This document shows positions 36,847 to 44,120 of a stretch of DNA of 64,000 nt, one piece after another (within the stretch, counting starts at the first letter, position 1; each line of letters opens with the position of its first letter). Made by a program: the position numbers and the translations under genes. Below the pieces are notes generated by a model. The model was not told where the DNA came from, made no database searches, and saw nothing but the letters and a program-made list of their open reading frames with translations. The DNA lies in assembly GCA_015058045.1 (NCBI GenBank), contig SVDC01000019.1, forward strand, positions 1 to 64,000, given 5' to 3'. The stretch is from Cellulosilyticum sp. Lineage in GTDB: Bacteria; Bacillota; Clostridia; Lachnospirales; Cellulosilyticaceae.

Positions 36847-36900
36847 AAAAAAGTGTTTCCTTAGGAGGCTTTTAGCTGCCTCCGTAAGAAACACTGTTTT
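36847..36900 (-). terminator. Bidirectional-type terminator after the DUF2922 gene
   Basis: The arms 36852-36869 and 36878-36895 form an 18-bp stem with two mismatches and an 8-base loop. The hairpin is flanked by A-rich and T-rich runs. Confidence 0.85.
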
Positions 36901-36926
36901 TCGGATGTCTAAGCGGTTCCATATGC

Positions 36927-37151
36927 CTATGCTAATTCAAGTTCATCCACTTGTTGAATCACATATTTAGCTTCTACTTTACTTGTTGCTGGACTTTCTG
37001 TACCTAAAGCATTAGATGCAATAATCTCATCCATTACATTAGATACAACTTCACCTTCAAGTCCTTCTGCTGGATCATTAATGGTTAAGTTAACATTTTG
37101 ACCTAAAACATTTGTAAAACCAAGTACGAGTGTTCTTTTTGTAATCTCCAT
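36927..37151 (-). CDS. DUF2922 family small protein
   Basis: A 74-residue protein: KRTLVLGFTNVLGQNVNLTI followed by DPAEGLEGEVVSNVMDEIIASNALGT, the usual DUF2922 pattern of a short beta-rich start and helical end. In Firmicutes it typically follows a DUF1659 gene, as here (35-bp gap). The function of the pair is unknown. Strong AAAGGAGGAG ribosome site. The C-terminus ends in a VDELELA tail. Confidence 0.82.
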   Translation of the reverse strand: MEITKRTLVLGFTNVLGQNVNLTINDPAEGLEGEVVSNVMDEIIASNALGTESPATSKVEAKYVIQQVDELELA

Positions 37152-37186
37152 ATTTTTCTCCTCCTTTCACTAAAATAAACTAAGTA

Positions 37187-37378
37187 TTACTCTTGAATAA
37201 GTGTGCTTTCTACAACCTTTGTGACTGCTTCTACATCTTGGGCTTCTAGTTTACTTACTGCTTGTCCTAATGCAAAAAGATTCTCATCAGTTGCTACAGT
37301 ATTGCAACCAGAAATAGTCTGGCTACCTTCTGCAAGTTTTAAAACAACCTTTGTACTTTTAAGTGCTGCTGTTACCAT
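37187..37378 (-). CDS. DUF1659 family small protein
   Basis: A 63-residue protein matching DUF1659 (KSTKVVLKLAEGS then GCNTVATDENLFALGQAVSKL). The start is ATG 37378, immediately preceded by an excellent AAGGAGGTGAG site that itself lies in the longer frame (37396). It is paired with the DUF2922 gene. A 50-bp element 23 bp upstream is shared with the replication-initiator-like gene about 4 kb away, and a small sigma factor is encoded just upstream, suggesting common control. Confidence 0.85.
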   Translation of the reverse strand: MVTAALKSTKVVLKLAEGSQTISGCNTVATDENLFALGQAVSKLEAQDVEAVTKVVESTLIQE

Positions 37379-37400
37379 ATCTCTCACCTCCTTCATGTTG

Positions 37401-37450
37401 TTTTCACTAATATATATGTCTTGAAAAAAGCAAAACCCTAAAAATTTCTT
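37401..37450 (-). promoter_or_regulatory. Shared upstream element, copy A (DUF1659 gene)
   Basis: 47 of 50 bases are identical to 41362-41411, in the same orientation and at a similar distance from a start codon. On the minus strand it contains AGGGTTTTGC, then TTTCAAGACATATATAT. A standard sigma-A spacing is not met, so it may serve another sigma factor or a regulator. Confidence 0.7.
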
Positions 37451-37471
37451 TAAAAATTTTAAAAAATAAAA

Positions 37472-37510
37472 AGGCTATCTTAAAGGGGACTCATTTCTTT
37501 AAGATAGCCT
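37472..37510 (-). terminator. Terminator of the small sigma factor gene
   Basis: AGGCTATCTTAAAG (37472-37485) and CTTTAAGATAGCCT (37497-37510) form a perfect 14-bp stem. On the minus strand it is followed by TTTTTATTTTTT. Confidence 0.9.
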
Positions 37511-37536
37511 AACTCATCTATTATTTATTGGCGGCG

Positions 37537-38046
37537 TTAGCTTAATTGTTCTTTAAGCATATGTAATGCTTTTCTTTTTCTATACTCTATATTCTTTAGG
37601 GGCATATGTAAATGACTCGCAATTTGGGTAAGCTTCTTATTTTGGAAATAATAAGCACTTATAATTTCCTTTTCTAGCTCATCTAATGTGTCTATTTTCC
37701 GCAGCACCTCCTCTATTAACCATTTTCTTTCTGCATCCTTTTCAATATTTACCCGATCATCTGCTAAGAAGAACATTTCATCTTCTCCAAAGGCTAACTC
37801 CATCCTAGCCTTTACCCTATTTTGATTTGCCCTCCATCCATACATCATAATCTTATAATAGCTCCAAAAAGGCACACCCATCTCCGGCTTAAACTTTTCT
37901 AGAGCTCTAAGTAACTGCAAGAAACATTCCTGCTCTATATCCTCCTTTTCCATCCCCTCTAAATGGGTTTCTCTCACAAACTTTCGCCAAAAAGGGCTTA
38001 GTTTATTCCACCAAGAAGTTACTAAAATCCATTGTTCCTCTTTCAT
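37537..38046 (-). CDS. Small sigma-70-family RNA polymerase sigma factor
   Basis: A 169-residue protein. A region-2-like segment has EDIEQECFLQLLRALEKFKP and VPFWSYYKIMMYGWRAN. The C-terminal region-4-like helix-turn-helix has DELEKEIISAYYFQNKKLTQ, IASHLHMPLKNIEYRKRKAL. No region 1 or 3 is present, like UviA/ECF-type or phage-type sigma factors. The GGTGAGAT site precedes ATG 38046. The neighbours are a DUF1659/DUF2922 pair and a ComK-like gene. The targets are unknown; the 50-bp element shared by two nearby genes is a candidate (inference). Confidence 0.8.
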   Translation of the reverse strand: MKEEQWILVTSWWNKLSPFWRKFVRETHLEGMEKEDIEQECFLQLLRALEKFKPEMGVPFWSYYKIMMYGWRANQNRVKARMELAFGEDEMFFLADDRVNIEKDAERKWLIEEVLRKIDTLDELEKEIISAYYFQNKKLTQIASHLHMPLKNIEYRKRKALHMLKEQLS

Positions 38047-38189
38047 ATCTCACCATTTCCGCTGCAGCTTTTGTATTTGCGCAGTTTCAAGGTAACATAT
38101 CGCTTAATTTTATTTAAATGAACCGTTTTAGTAACTCTTCATAAACTTTATAAAACCTTTCTACTTTTTCCAATTTTATGTATAATGTC

Positions 38190-38218
38190 TTGAAAAAGTC
38201 TCTCCCTCGTTTTATAAT
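38190..38218 (+). promoter_or_regulatory. Sigma-A-like promoter of the ComK-like gene
   Basis: TTGAAA (38190-38195), 17-base spacer, TATAAT (38213-38218). It is 45 bp upstream of the ATG. The sequence around TGTCTTGAAAAA resembles part of the 50-bp element read on the opposite strand. Confidence 0.7.
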
Positions 38219-38263
38219 GAATTATATTTCGAACAAACGTTCGACTAATTAGGAGGCGATTTC

Positions 38264-38728
38264 ATGAATTATTTTCTTATTTCAGCTTTAATCCCCTGTT
38301 ATAGCTCCAACGGGGAAAATTCGACCTGTATTTTACTTCGTGATGGTTCCAGATTCTATAAGGAATGTTCCATCAAAAAATCTATCCAACAGATGCTATA
38401 TCACCTTCACCTAGATCCTCAAGCTGTAAAGCATTGGACCTGTGAAGTCATCGGCACAAAACTCAATACGCCATTAATCATTGATAACGACACTATTTTC
38501 CTTCCCGTCAAACTCCGGAAAGGAATCGGCAAACAAGACGGCTGTTTTGGTTATATTAATACGAAGGATATTCAATCCTATGATACTCATTCTATTCTTC
38601 TATGTAATGGCGAGACACTCTCTACCTTATCACCCAAATCTTACGTTCAAAAGAAACAGTATGATGCTAAACTCCTGCGATACGCTTATATAGATCAAAA
38701 GAAACAATATGAATTCATGTGGAAATGA
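38264..38728 (+). CDS. ComK-like competence transcription factor family protein
   Basis: A 154-residue protein with an AGGAGGCGAT ribosome site and a consensus promoter. It lines up with Bacillus ComK over its core: TPLIIDNDTIFLPVKLRKG corresponds to the PPIMVDPSNQIFLFPTL block, followed by a G-rich turn, NGETLSTLSPKSYVQKKQYD (ComK NGKTMELPISYNSFENQ) and a final AxxL helix. It is shorter than ComK, lacking part of the N- and C-termini. In Bacillus ComK switches on DNA-uptake genes. The role in a clostridium is unknown. The assignment rests on motif order rather than a profile search. Confidence 0.6.
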   Translation: MNYFLISALIPCYSSNGENSTCILLRDGSRFYKECSIKKSIQQMLYHLHLDPQAVKHWTCEVIGTKLNTPLIIDNDTIFLPVKLRKGIGKQDGCFGYINTKDIQSYDTHSILLCNGETLSTLSPKSYVQKKQYDAKLLRYAYIDQKKQYEFMWK

Positions 38729-38733
38729 TTATA

Positions 38734-39018
38734 CTATGGGCCTGCCCTCGGGTGGGCTTTCTCTTTAAATCGACTGAGTTGGAGCGGCATGTGGACTTGG
38801 CTTTCTATTAGTTGGTATGCCATCACCCTATCCTTGGCAAATAACCACCCTCCAGCTGCATGTTTCGCTTTCTTTAAACTATGTATTTGTTTCTTAACCT
38901 TATGATTAGATACTTCTTCTCTTTCCCCTCTTAATACACGTCCAATCACCAACCCAAACATTCCTAGTATAGGTACAATAAAAAAGACTGTGCAAAAGAT
39001 TAATTCCTCTAATCGCAT
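38734..39018 (-). CDS. Small single-pass membrane protein, unknown
   Basis: A 94-residue protein with one N-terminal helix (LIFCTVFFIVPILGMFGLVIG) and a basic cytoplasmic tail (KVKKQIHSLKKAKHAAGG). ATG 39018 follows GTGGAGGAATTTAT, better than the longer start at 39057. It converges on the ComK-like gene, and its last codons overlap that gene's terminator-like hairpin. I do not recognise a family. Confidence 0.6.
   Translation of the reverse strand: MRLEELIFCTVFFIVPILGMFGLVIGRVLRGEREEVSNHKVKKQIHSLKKAKHAAGGWLFAKDRVMAYQLIESQVHMPLQLSRFKEKAHPRAGP
38740..38763 (+). terminator. Terminator-like hairpin after the ComK-like gene
   Basis: GC-rich GCCTGCCC/GGGTGGGC stem followed by TTTCTCTTT, 11 bp past the stop and inside the 3' end of the convergent membrane-protein gene. 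Confidence 0.6.
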
Positions 39019-39231
39019 ATAAATTCCTCCACTTCTTGTACTTGTAATTTTTTCCAAATTGAAAAGGATGATTTAGTTATACAAGAAATTTTCTGCTAGC
39101 GCAAGTTGAAGTATCAAAATTTTTCCAATCTTTTTTTATATTAAACCATTAGCTTAAGCCCTTGATATTCAAGTAAAGAAGAGGTTTATATCATATTCTG
39201 AAGTTTATCAGTCAGTATCCTTTATTTTAAA

Positions 39232-40143
39232 TTATTCCTTCGGAAGGAAAATTCTAATCTTGTTTGATAGCACTTTAATCTCCATTGGTAAACTAGGTCC
39301 TGCTTCTCCATCCACATCCGTTACAAATTGATTCTCGGTTTGGTTATGACACTCTATCTTAATGTGGCTACTAGTTAAATAGTCTACATTCACATCCTTT
39401 AAGTGCTCACCTTGAAGGACTTTAAACATTAATGCAGGCATTTCAAAGATATTTAGATTCTTAATGCAAATTACATCCAACTTCCCATCTGTAATTTCTG
39501 CATTTTTAGCAAGCTTTAACATACCACCTGCCCCTTTCCCGTTAAAAACCAAGATTAACAGATACTTATCTTTAAGCACTTCACCGTCTGCCGTTAGCGT
39601 AATATCCATAGCTTGACAGTTCTGTATCTCTTCAAATCCCTTAAAGTAATAGGCTAAACGTCCAAACTTTTTCTTAAGCTCTGGATCCACATTATGAGAT
39701 ACACCACTAAACAAGCCCATATTACACACATTGATAAAATAGCGTTCATTTACTTGTCCTACATCAATATAACCTAGATTGCCATCCGTCATTAAATCTA
39801 AACATCCATCCACACTACTTGGAATCCCTGCTGAATTGGCAAAGTCATTGGCTGTTCCTAATGGTAAAATCATAAGTGGTATATCTAAATCTTTCTCGCA
39901 CATGGCACTCACACACTCATTAACTGTTCCATCTCCACCTGAGATTAAGATTAAATCTGTATTTTCCATAGCTACATGTTCTAATACATAGTTCCTAATA
40001 TCACCAGGGGCTGTACTTCTATGAAGTCTTAAATCATATCCCAGTTCTTGTAACCTTTCCGTAATCCTATCTAATTCACTCACTATGGTTCTATGTCCTG
40101 CATAAGCATTATAAAGCAGGATCGCTTGTTTTGGCTTACTCAT
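39232..40143 (-). CDS. Diacylglycerol/lipid kinase family protein (YegS/BmrU/DgkB type)
   Basis: A 303-residue enzyme of the DAGK catalytic family. The nucleotide-binding glycine motif is SGGDGTVNECVSAM, with PLGTANDFANS and TDGNLGYIDVGQVNERYFINV; a late VDGEAG lies near the C-terminus. It phosphorylates diacylglycerol or another lipid, probably in lipid recycling linked to teichoic-acid or glycolipid synthesis. The substrate is not determinable from sequence. It follows the replication-initiator-like gene by 19 bp, so the two may be co-transcribed. Confidence 0.9.
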   Translation of the reverse strand: MSKPKQAILLYNAYAGHRTIVSELDRITERLQELGYDLRLHRSTAPGDIRNYVLEHVAMENTDLILISGGDGTVNECVSAMCEKDLDIPLMILPLGTANDFANSAGIPSSVDGCLDLMTDGNLGYIDVGQVNERYFINVCNMGLFSGVSHNVDPELKKKFGRLAYYFKGFEEIQNCQAMDITLTADGEVLKDKYLLILVFNGKGAGGMLKLAKNAEITDGKLDVICIKNLNIFEMPALMFKVLQGEHLKDVNVDYLTSSHIKIECHNQTENQFVTDVDGEAGPSLPMEIKVLSNKIRIFLPKE

Positions 40144-40162
40144 TGATATTCTCCTCTCTAAC

Positions 40163-41317
40163 TTAACAATAACCTAATCTTTTATTAATACGCTCTTGCT
40201 CTAGACGCTCTATCTCATCAAAATTCCAGTCATGAGAAAGCATTCCCTCCCAGCATCTTTTTTGTCTTACCTTGCTTTTTTCATAATTTTTATAGCGGTC
40301 TGCCAAAATATCTGCAAAGTGAATTGGTTTAAAAATCCAATCTATCTGAGCTTTCCAGCTCTTCACACGTCCACTTAAAAAGTCACTTTCCTCTAACTTC
40401 TCAAATGCACGCTTAAAAACCTCTATTTCTTGCTCATACTTGTTCCAAAGCATTCTAAGTTTTTGTTTCTGATGTTGACTCCAATGCATAATCGGTGTAT
40501 GAAAATGACAAACTTGATTAAATAATATTCTAATCCGTTCAAATGCTATCTCATCACTTAACTTCATATTACCCTTAGATTCATTGTCAGTCTTCACCTT
40601 TTTTCTTTCCACGGGCTCTATTGTATCTTCAAGTTGTGTAATCATTATGTCAAGACTCTCTTGAGCTAATAAATTATTTTCAGCATCACGATCATTTACA
40701 GCACTATTATTTATATTATGGGTAACTGTTGTATTATTAGTCTTAGTCTTGTTATAGACTCTATTATTATTAGGATTAGTATGACTAACTATAGTCTTAT
40801 AGTCTATTATTCCATCTTCACTTTCCTCAATTCCAGAATCTCTCATTTCATACTTCTCATTCTCTAAACAGTCATTTATACTTTCTACTGGAACATCCAT
40901 TTGGATTTCCTGTATTGCCCCTTCTTTTTCTTTCTCTATTACATTTTCTAGTATTCTATTGACTAAATCATCATTTCTCATATAAAAAGTTAATTTCCTA
41001 ATGCGATCATAATAAGATAAATACATTTTCCCCTGGAATTTATCCTTACTTCGATTGTATTCATTTTTAGATTTATACACGATTCCAATATGTCTAAAAG
41101 CTGTGCGAAATTCCGTTCCTGTCATCTGCATTTCTTCAACCCAGCTTTGCCCTTCCACATAATGAATATCTCCACATGGTTCCATAAACTTAAAAAAGCT
41201 TTTTCCTTCTGCTCCTGTAAAACAACGCTCTAAATGTGCTACCAACAATGCAGCATTAATGCTACCAACCTGCGCTCTTAAACTCGGATAGTAAGTAATA
41301 TTCATTGAAGTATTCAT
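40163..41317 (-). CDS. Phage/plasmid-type replication-initiator-like protein
   Basis: A 384-residue protein. The N-terminal winged-helix-like region (about 1-110) has SINAALLVAHLERCF, FKFMEPC, GQSWVEEMQMTGTEFRTAF and YKSKNEYNRSKDKFQGKMYL, typical of firmicute phage replication or helicase-loader proteins. A low-complexity Asn/Thr linker (about 180-225) follows. The C-terminal FLSGRVKSWKAQIDWIFKP resembles the terminal motif of the same group. ATG 41317 with AAAAGGGG is chosen; the GTG at 41368 falls inside the 50-bp upstream element. No other phage gene is nearby, so it is either a relic or a domesticated gene. Confidence 0.7.
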   Translation of the reverse strand: MNTSMNITYYPSLRAQVGSINAALLVAHLERCFTGAEGKSFFKFMEPCGDIHYVEGQSWVEEMQMTGTEFRTAFRHIGIVYKSKNEYNRSKDKFQGKMYLSYYDRIRKLTFYMRNDDLVNRILENVIEKEKEGAIQEIQMDVPVESINDCLENEKYEMRDSGIEESEDGIIDYKTIVSHTNPNNNRVYNKTKTNNTTVTHNINNSAVNDRDAENNLLAQESLDIMITQLEDTIEPVERKKVKTDNESKGNMKLSDEIAFERIRILFNQVCHFHTPIMHWSQHQKQKLRMLWNKYEQEIEVFKRAFEKLEESDFLSGRVKSWKAQIDWIFKPIHFADILADRYKNYEKSKVRQKRCWEGMLSHDWNFDEIERLEQERINKRLGYC

Positions 41318-41361
41318 CTTTGGATTCCCCTTTTCTTCTATATAGTAATTTAGAAAACTTA

Positions 41362-41411
41362 TTTTCACTTATATATATGTCTTGAAAAGGGCAAAACCCT
41401 AAAAATTTCTA
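41362..41411 (-). promoter_or_regulatory. Shared upstream element, copy B (replication-initiator-like gene)
   Basis: 47 of 50 bases match 37401-37450, including AGGGTTTTGC and TTTTCAAGACATATATAT on the minus strand. It ends 45 bp upstream of the chosen ATG. Confidence 0.7.
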
Positions 41412-41517
41412 AAAAACTTTTAATCTCTAAGTAATGAATCCTCTTGGTTCTTAAATATTTACAGAATACTACTTTACTTTGATTAAAATTGTTATTTTTT
41501 ATTGTTTCATTTGATTT

Positions 41518-42429
41518 CTATATAGATTGATTCTCTTCTGATTGCAGTTGCTGATGTACTGGCTTTAATCTATTCTTTACTACTTCCAATAAATACTTTG
41601 TCCATATCCCTATCCCTACCAATGCAGTCACAAAGATATTATAGCGCTTCTTATAATGCTTCTTATAAAAAATCCACATGGCATGATGAAAATCAAAAAT
41701 CACCTTATAGCGGCGTCTTGTGGAGCTTCCTCCTTTATAATGTATAATACATTCCTTAGGATAATATAAAATACTATAGCCACCTTCTTTAATTCGAAAG
41801 CATAAATCAATATCCTCTCCATACATAAAGAAATCCTCATCCAAAAGTCCTACTTCATCTAATACTTTTCTAGGCATAAGCATAAAGGCCCCTGTTAAAA
41901 CATCCACTTCTCCTACTTCATCTTCCCCTAAATGAAGCGCTGCATATTGTCCATATCTTATCGGATCTTTTTTATCCCATTTTAAAAAATAATATAACGA
42001 AGCCTTCGGCGTAGGAAAACCTCTTTTACAAGCATGGTCTAAAGTGCCATTAGCTAATACGACTTTACACCCTATGGCACCAAGCTTAGGTGTACTTTCC
42101 ATTTGCATTAAACATTCCTCTAAACAATTACCTTCTACCTCAGTATCCGAATTAAGAAGTAATATATAGTCTCCCTTAGCACTTCTAATGCCTATATTAT
42201 TGGCTTTTGAAAATCCTAGGTTGGCTGAATTTTTAATAATATGTATCTGTTTATTTTTTATCTCTTCCTTAAATGTCTCTTCTAATGCTTCAATACTTCC
42301 ATCTGCCGAAGCATTATCCACTAAAACAATTTCATATGTAAATTTATGTTTTTTCTGAATAACCGATTCAATAGTTTGCCTTGTTAAACTATAGGTATTA
42401 TAGTTCACAATAATGATTGATAGTTTCAT
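41518..42429 (-). CDS. GT2 glycosyltransferase, rhamnosyltransferase-like
   Basis: A 303-residue enzyme: LSIIIVNYNTYSLTRQTIES, LLLNSDTEVEGNCL as DXD region, and FMYGEDIDLCFRIKEGG, with a hydrophobic segment near the C-terminus. ATG 42429 is favoured over the longer frame by its AAAGGAAAGAG site. It is divergent from the polyprenyl-phosphate sugar transferase gene at 42613, sharing a 183-bp promoter region. The pair could initiate and extend a second glycan (inference). Confidence 0.87.
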   Translation of the reverse strand: MKLSIIIVNYNTYSLTRQTIESVIQKKHKFTYEIVLVDNASADGSIEALEETFKEEIKNKQIHIIKNSANLGFSKANNIGIRSAKGDYILLLNSDTEVEGNCLEECLMQMESTPKLGAIGCKVVLANGTLDHACKRGFPTPKASLYYFLKWDKKDPIRYGQYAALHLGEDEVGEVDVLTGAFMLMPRKVLDEVGLLDEDFFMYGEDIDLCFRIKEGGYSILYYPKECIIHYKGGSSTRRRYKVIFDFHHAMWIFYKKHYKKRYNIFVTALVGIGIWTKYLLEVVKNRLKPVHQQLQSEENQSI

Positions 42430-42574
42430 ACACTCTTTCCTTTCTAAAATGCTTTCATCTCTATACATCTCCTATATAGATGCTTCATTATTTAGCATAA
42501 TAGCCCATATTACTACTCTTTGGTTATTATATCCGATTTTTTTCTACTTGTGGAATTTTTATTCTTTACTTTTA

Positions 42575-42583
42575 TGTTATAAT
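42575..42583 (+). promoter_or_regulatory. Extended -10 promoter of the sugar-phosphate transferase gene
   Basis: TGTTATAAT matches the extended -10 form, 29 bp upstream of ATG 42613. No strong -35 box. Confidence 0.5.
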
Positions 42584-42612
42584 AAACTGTAAATTTAAAT
42601 AGGAGGTTTGTA

Positions 42613-44010
42613 ATGATTCGAGAAAATCAGAGATATCTCAACAGCATCCAAGTGCTTTTGGATATTTTCGTTATATACTTGTCATTTATATTGGCTTTTT
42701 ATTTTCGTTTTTACATACTAAATGATGGGCAATCATCTTTTACACTTCAACAATCCTTAATGATTATTAGTTGTCTCATTCCAGTTTATCTCTTTCTATA
42801 TAGCTGGTTTGATCTCTATACTTCAAGACGTGTAAAGCCTTTTACAACAGAAGCCCTAAGTATTATAGGAACTAATATTTTAGCGATCTTTTTACTAGTT
42901 GCTGTTTTATATGTCTTTAAGGAGATCAACTTCTCAAGACATGTGCTCTGGTTATTTCCTACCATTTGTAGCATCACGACCATCTTTTATAGGGGATTTC
43001 TTCGCTACTGCCTAAGACATTATCGCAAGCAAGGTTATAATCTAAAACATTGTCTAGTGATTGGAACTGCCCCCATTGCATCTGAACTGATTTATAAAAT
43101 TCGCTCTCATAATGCTTGGGGATATAGCATTACAGGTTGTGTCCGTACTGATGACCGTAAAACAGGTGCATTTTGTGGCTATCGTATTTTAGGAAATATA
43201 GATGACTTAGAAGCTATTTTTGAAGAATTTCATTTAGATATTGTCATGATTGCCACTGATGAACATGATGCTACAAATTTAGGTCATATTTTATCCGTTT
43301 GCGAAAAAGCTGGTGTTAAGGTTAACATTATTCCTTATTACTATAAGTATGTTCCTGCTAAACCTTATATGGATGACTTAGATGGACTTCCTATTATTGA
43401 TACCAGACATATTCCACTGGATAATCTCTTTAAAGACCTTCTGAAACGTCTATTTGACATTGTTTTTTCACTGGCAGTCATTATTTTACTTAGTCCACTC
43501 TTTATCTTTAGTGCCGTTATGGTGAAACTCACTTCTCCTGGACCTATACTTTTTAAGCAAGAACGCGTCGGAAGAGATCGTAAAAGCTTTTATATGTATA
43601 AATTCCGTTCTATGCGTGTTCAAACGGCTGATGAAGAAGTCACACAATGGACAACAGAAAATGATCCACGTAAAACATGGTGGGGAAACGTTATGCGTAA
43701 GACAAGTATTGATGAGTTTCCTCAATTCTTCAATGTCTTAAAGGGGGATATGTCCGTTATTGGGCCACGTCCTGAAAGACCTTATTTCGTAGATAAATTT
43801 AAAGAAGAAATTCCTCGTTATATGATTAAACACCAAGTCCGACCTGGCATCACTGGCTGGGCACAAGTCAACGGGTTTAGAGGGGACACTTCTATTGAAG
43901 GGCGTATTGAATACGATTTATATTACATAGAGAATTGGACATTCTCACTGGATATACGCATTATCTTCTTAACCATCTTTAAAGGATTTATTAATAAAAA
44001 TGCGTATTAA
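42613..44010 (+). CDS. Polyprenyl-phosphate hexose-1-phosphate transferase (WcaJ-like)
   Basis: Initiates glycan synthesis by moving a hexose 1-phosphate from UDP-sugar to undecaprenyl phosphate. The 465-residue protein has four N-terminal helices, a nucleotide-fold domain (about 145-260), one reentrant helix (KRLFDIVFSLAVIILLSPLF) and the catalytic bacterial sugar transferase domain. The latter has RVGRDRKSFYMYKFRSMR, TSIDEFPQFFNVLKGDMSVI, GPRPERPYF and RPGITGWAQVNGFRG. AGGAGG lies 7 bases before ATG. It is the only long plus-strand gene between 831 and 60169. The sugar, often glucose or galactose, cannot be read from sequence. Confidence 0.93.
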   Translation: MIRENQRYLNSIQVLLDIFVIYLSFILAFYFRFYILNDGQSSFTLQQSLMIISCLIPVYLFLYSWFDLYTSRRVKPFTTEALSIIGTNILAIFLLVAVLYVFKEINFSRHVLWLFPTICSITTIFYRGFLRYCLRHYRKQGYNLKHCLVIGTAPIASELIYKIRSHNAWGYSITGCVRTDDRKTGAFCGYRILGNIDDLEAIFEEFHLDIVMIATDEHDATNLGHILSVCEKAGVKVNIIPYYYKYVPAKPYMDDLDGLPIIDTRHIPLDNLFKDLLKRLFDIVFSLAVIILLSPLFIFSAVMVKLTSPGPILFKQERVGRDRKSFYMYKFRSMRVQTADEEVTQWTTENDPRKTWWGNVMRKTSIDEFPQFFNVLKGDMSVIGPRPERPYFVDKFKEEIPRYMIKHQVRPGITGWAQVNGFRGDTSIEGRIEYDLYYIENWTFSLDIRIIFLTIFKGFINKNAY

Positions 44011-44052
44011 ATCACTTAACTTATCACCGTATTCATATAAAGATTGCATATA

Positions 44053-44100
44053 AAATAGAGAAGGTAAGGGTACTAAACAACCCTTACCTTCTCTATTTTT
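44053..44100. terminator. Bidirectional terminator between convergent genes
   Basis: An 18-bp perfect stem (44053-44070 with 44081-44098) and a 10-base loop, flanked by A- and T-runs on both sides. It serves the transferase gene on the plus strand and the stalk-domain protein on the minus strand. Confidence 0.92.
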
Positions 44101-44120
44101 TCTTTACTCTATATGCACTT

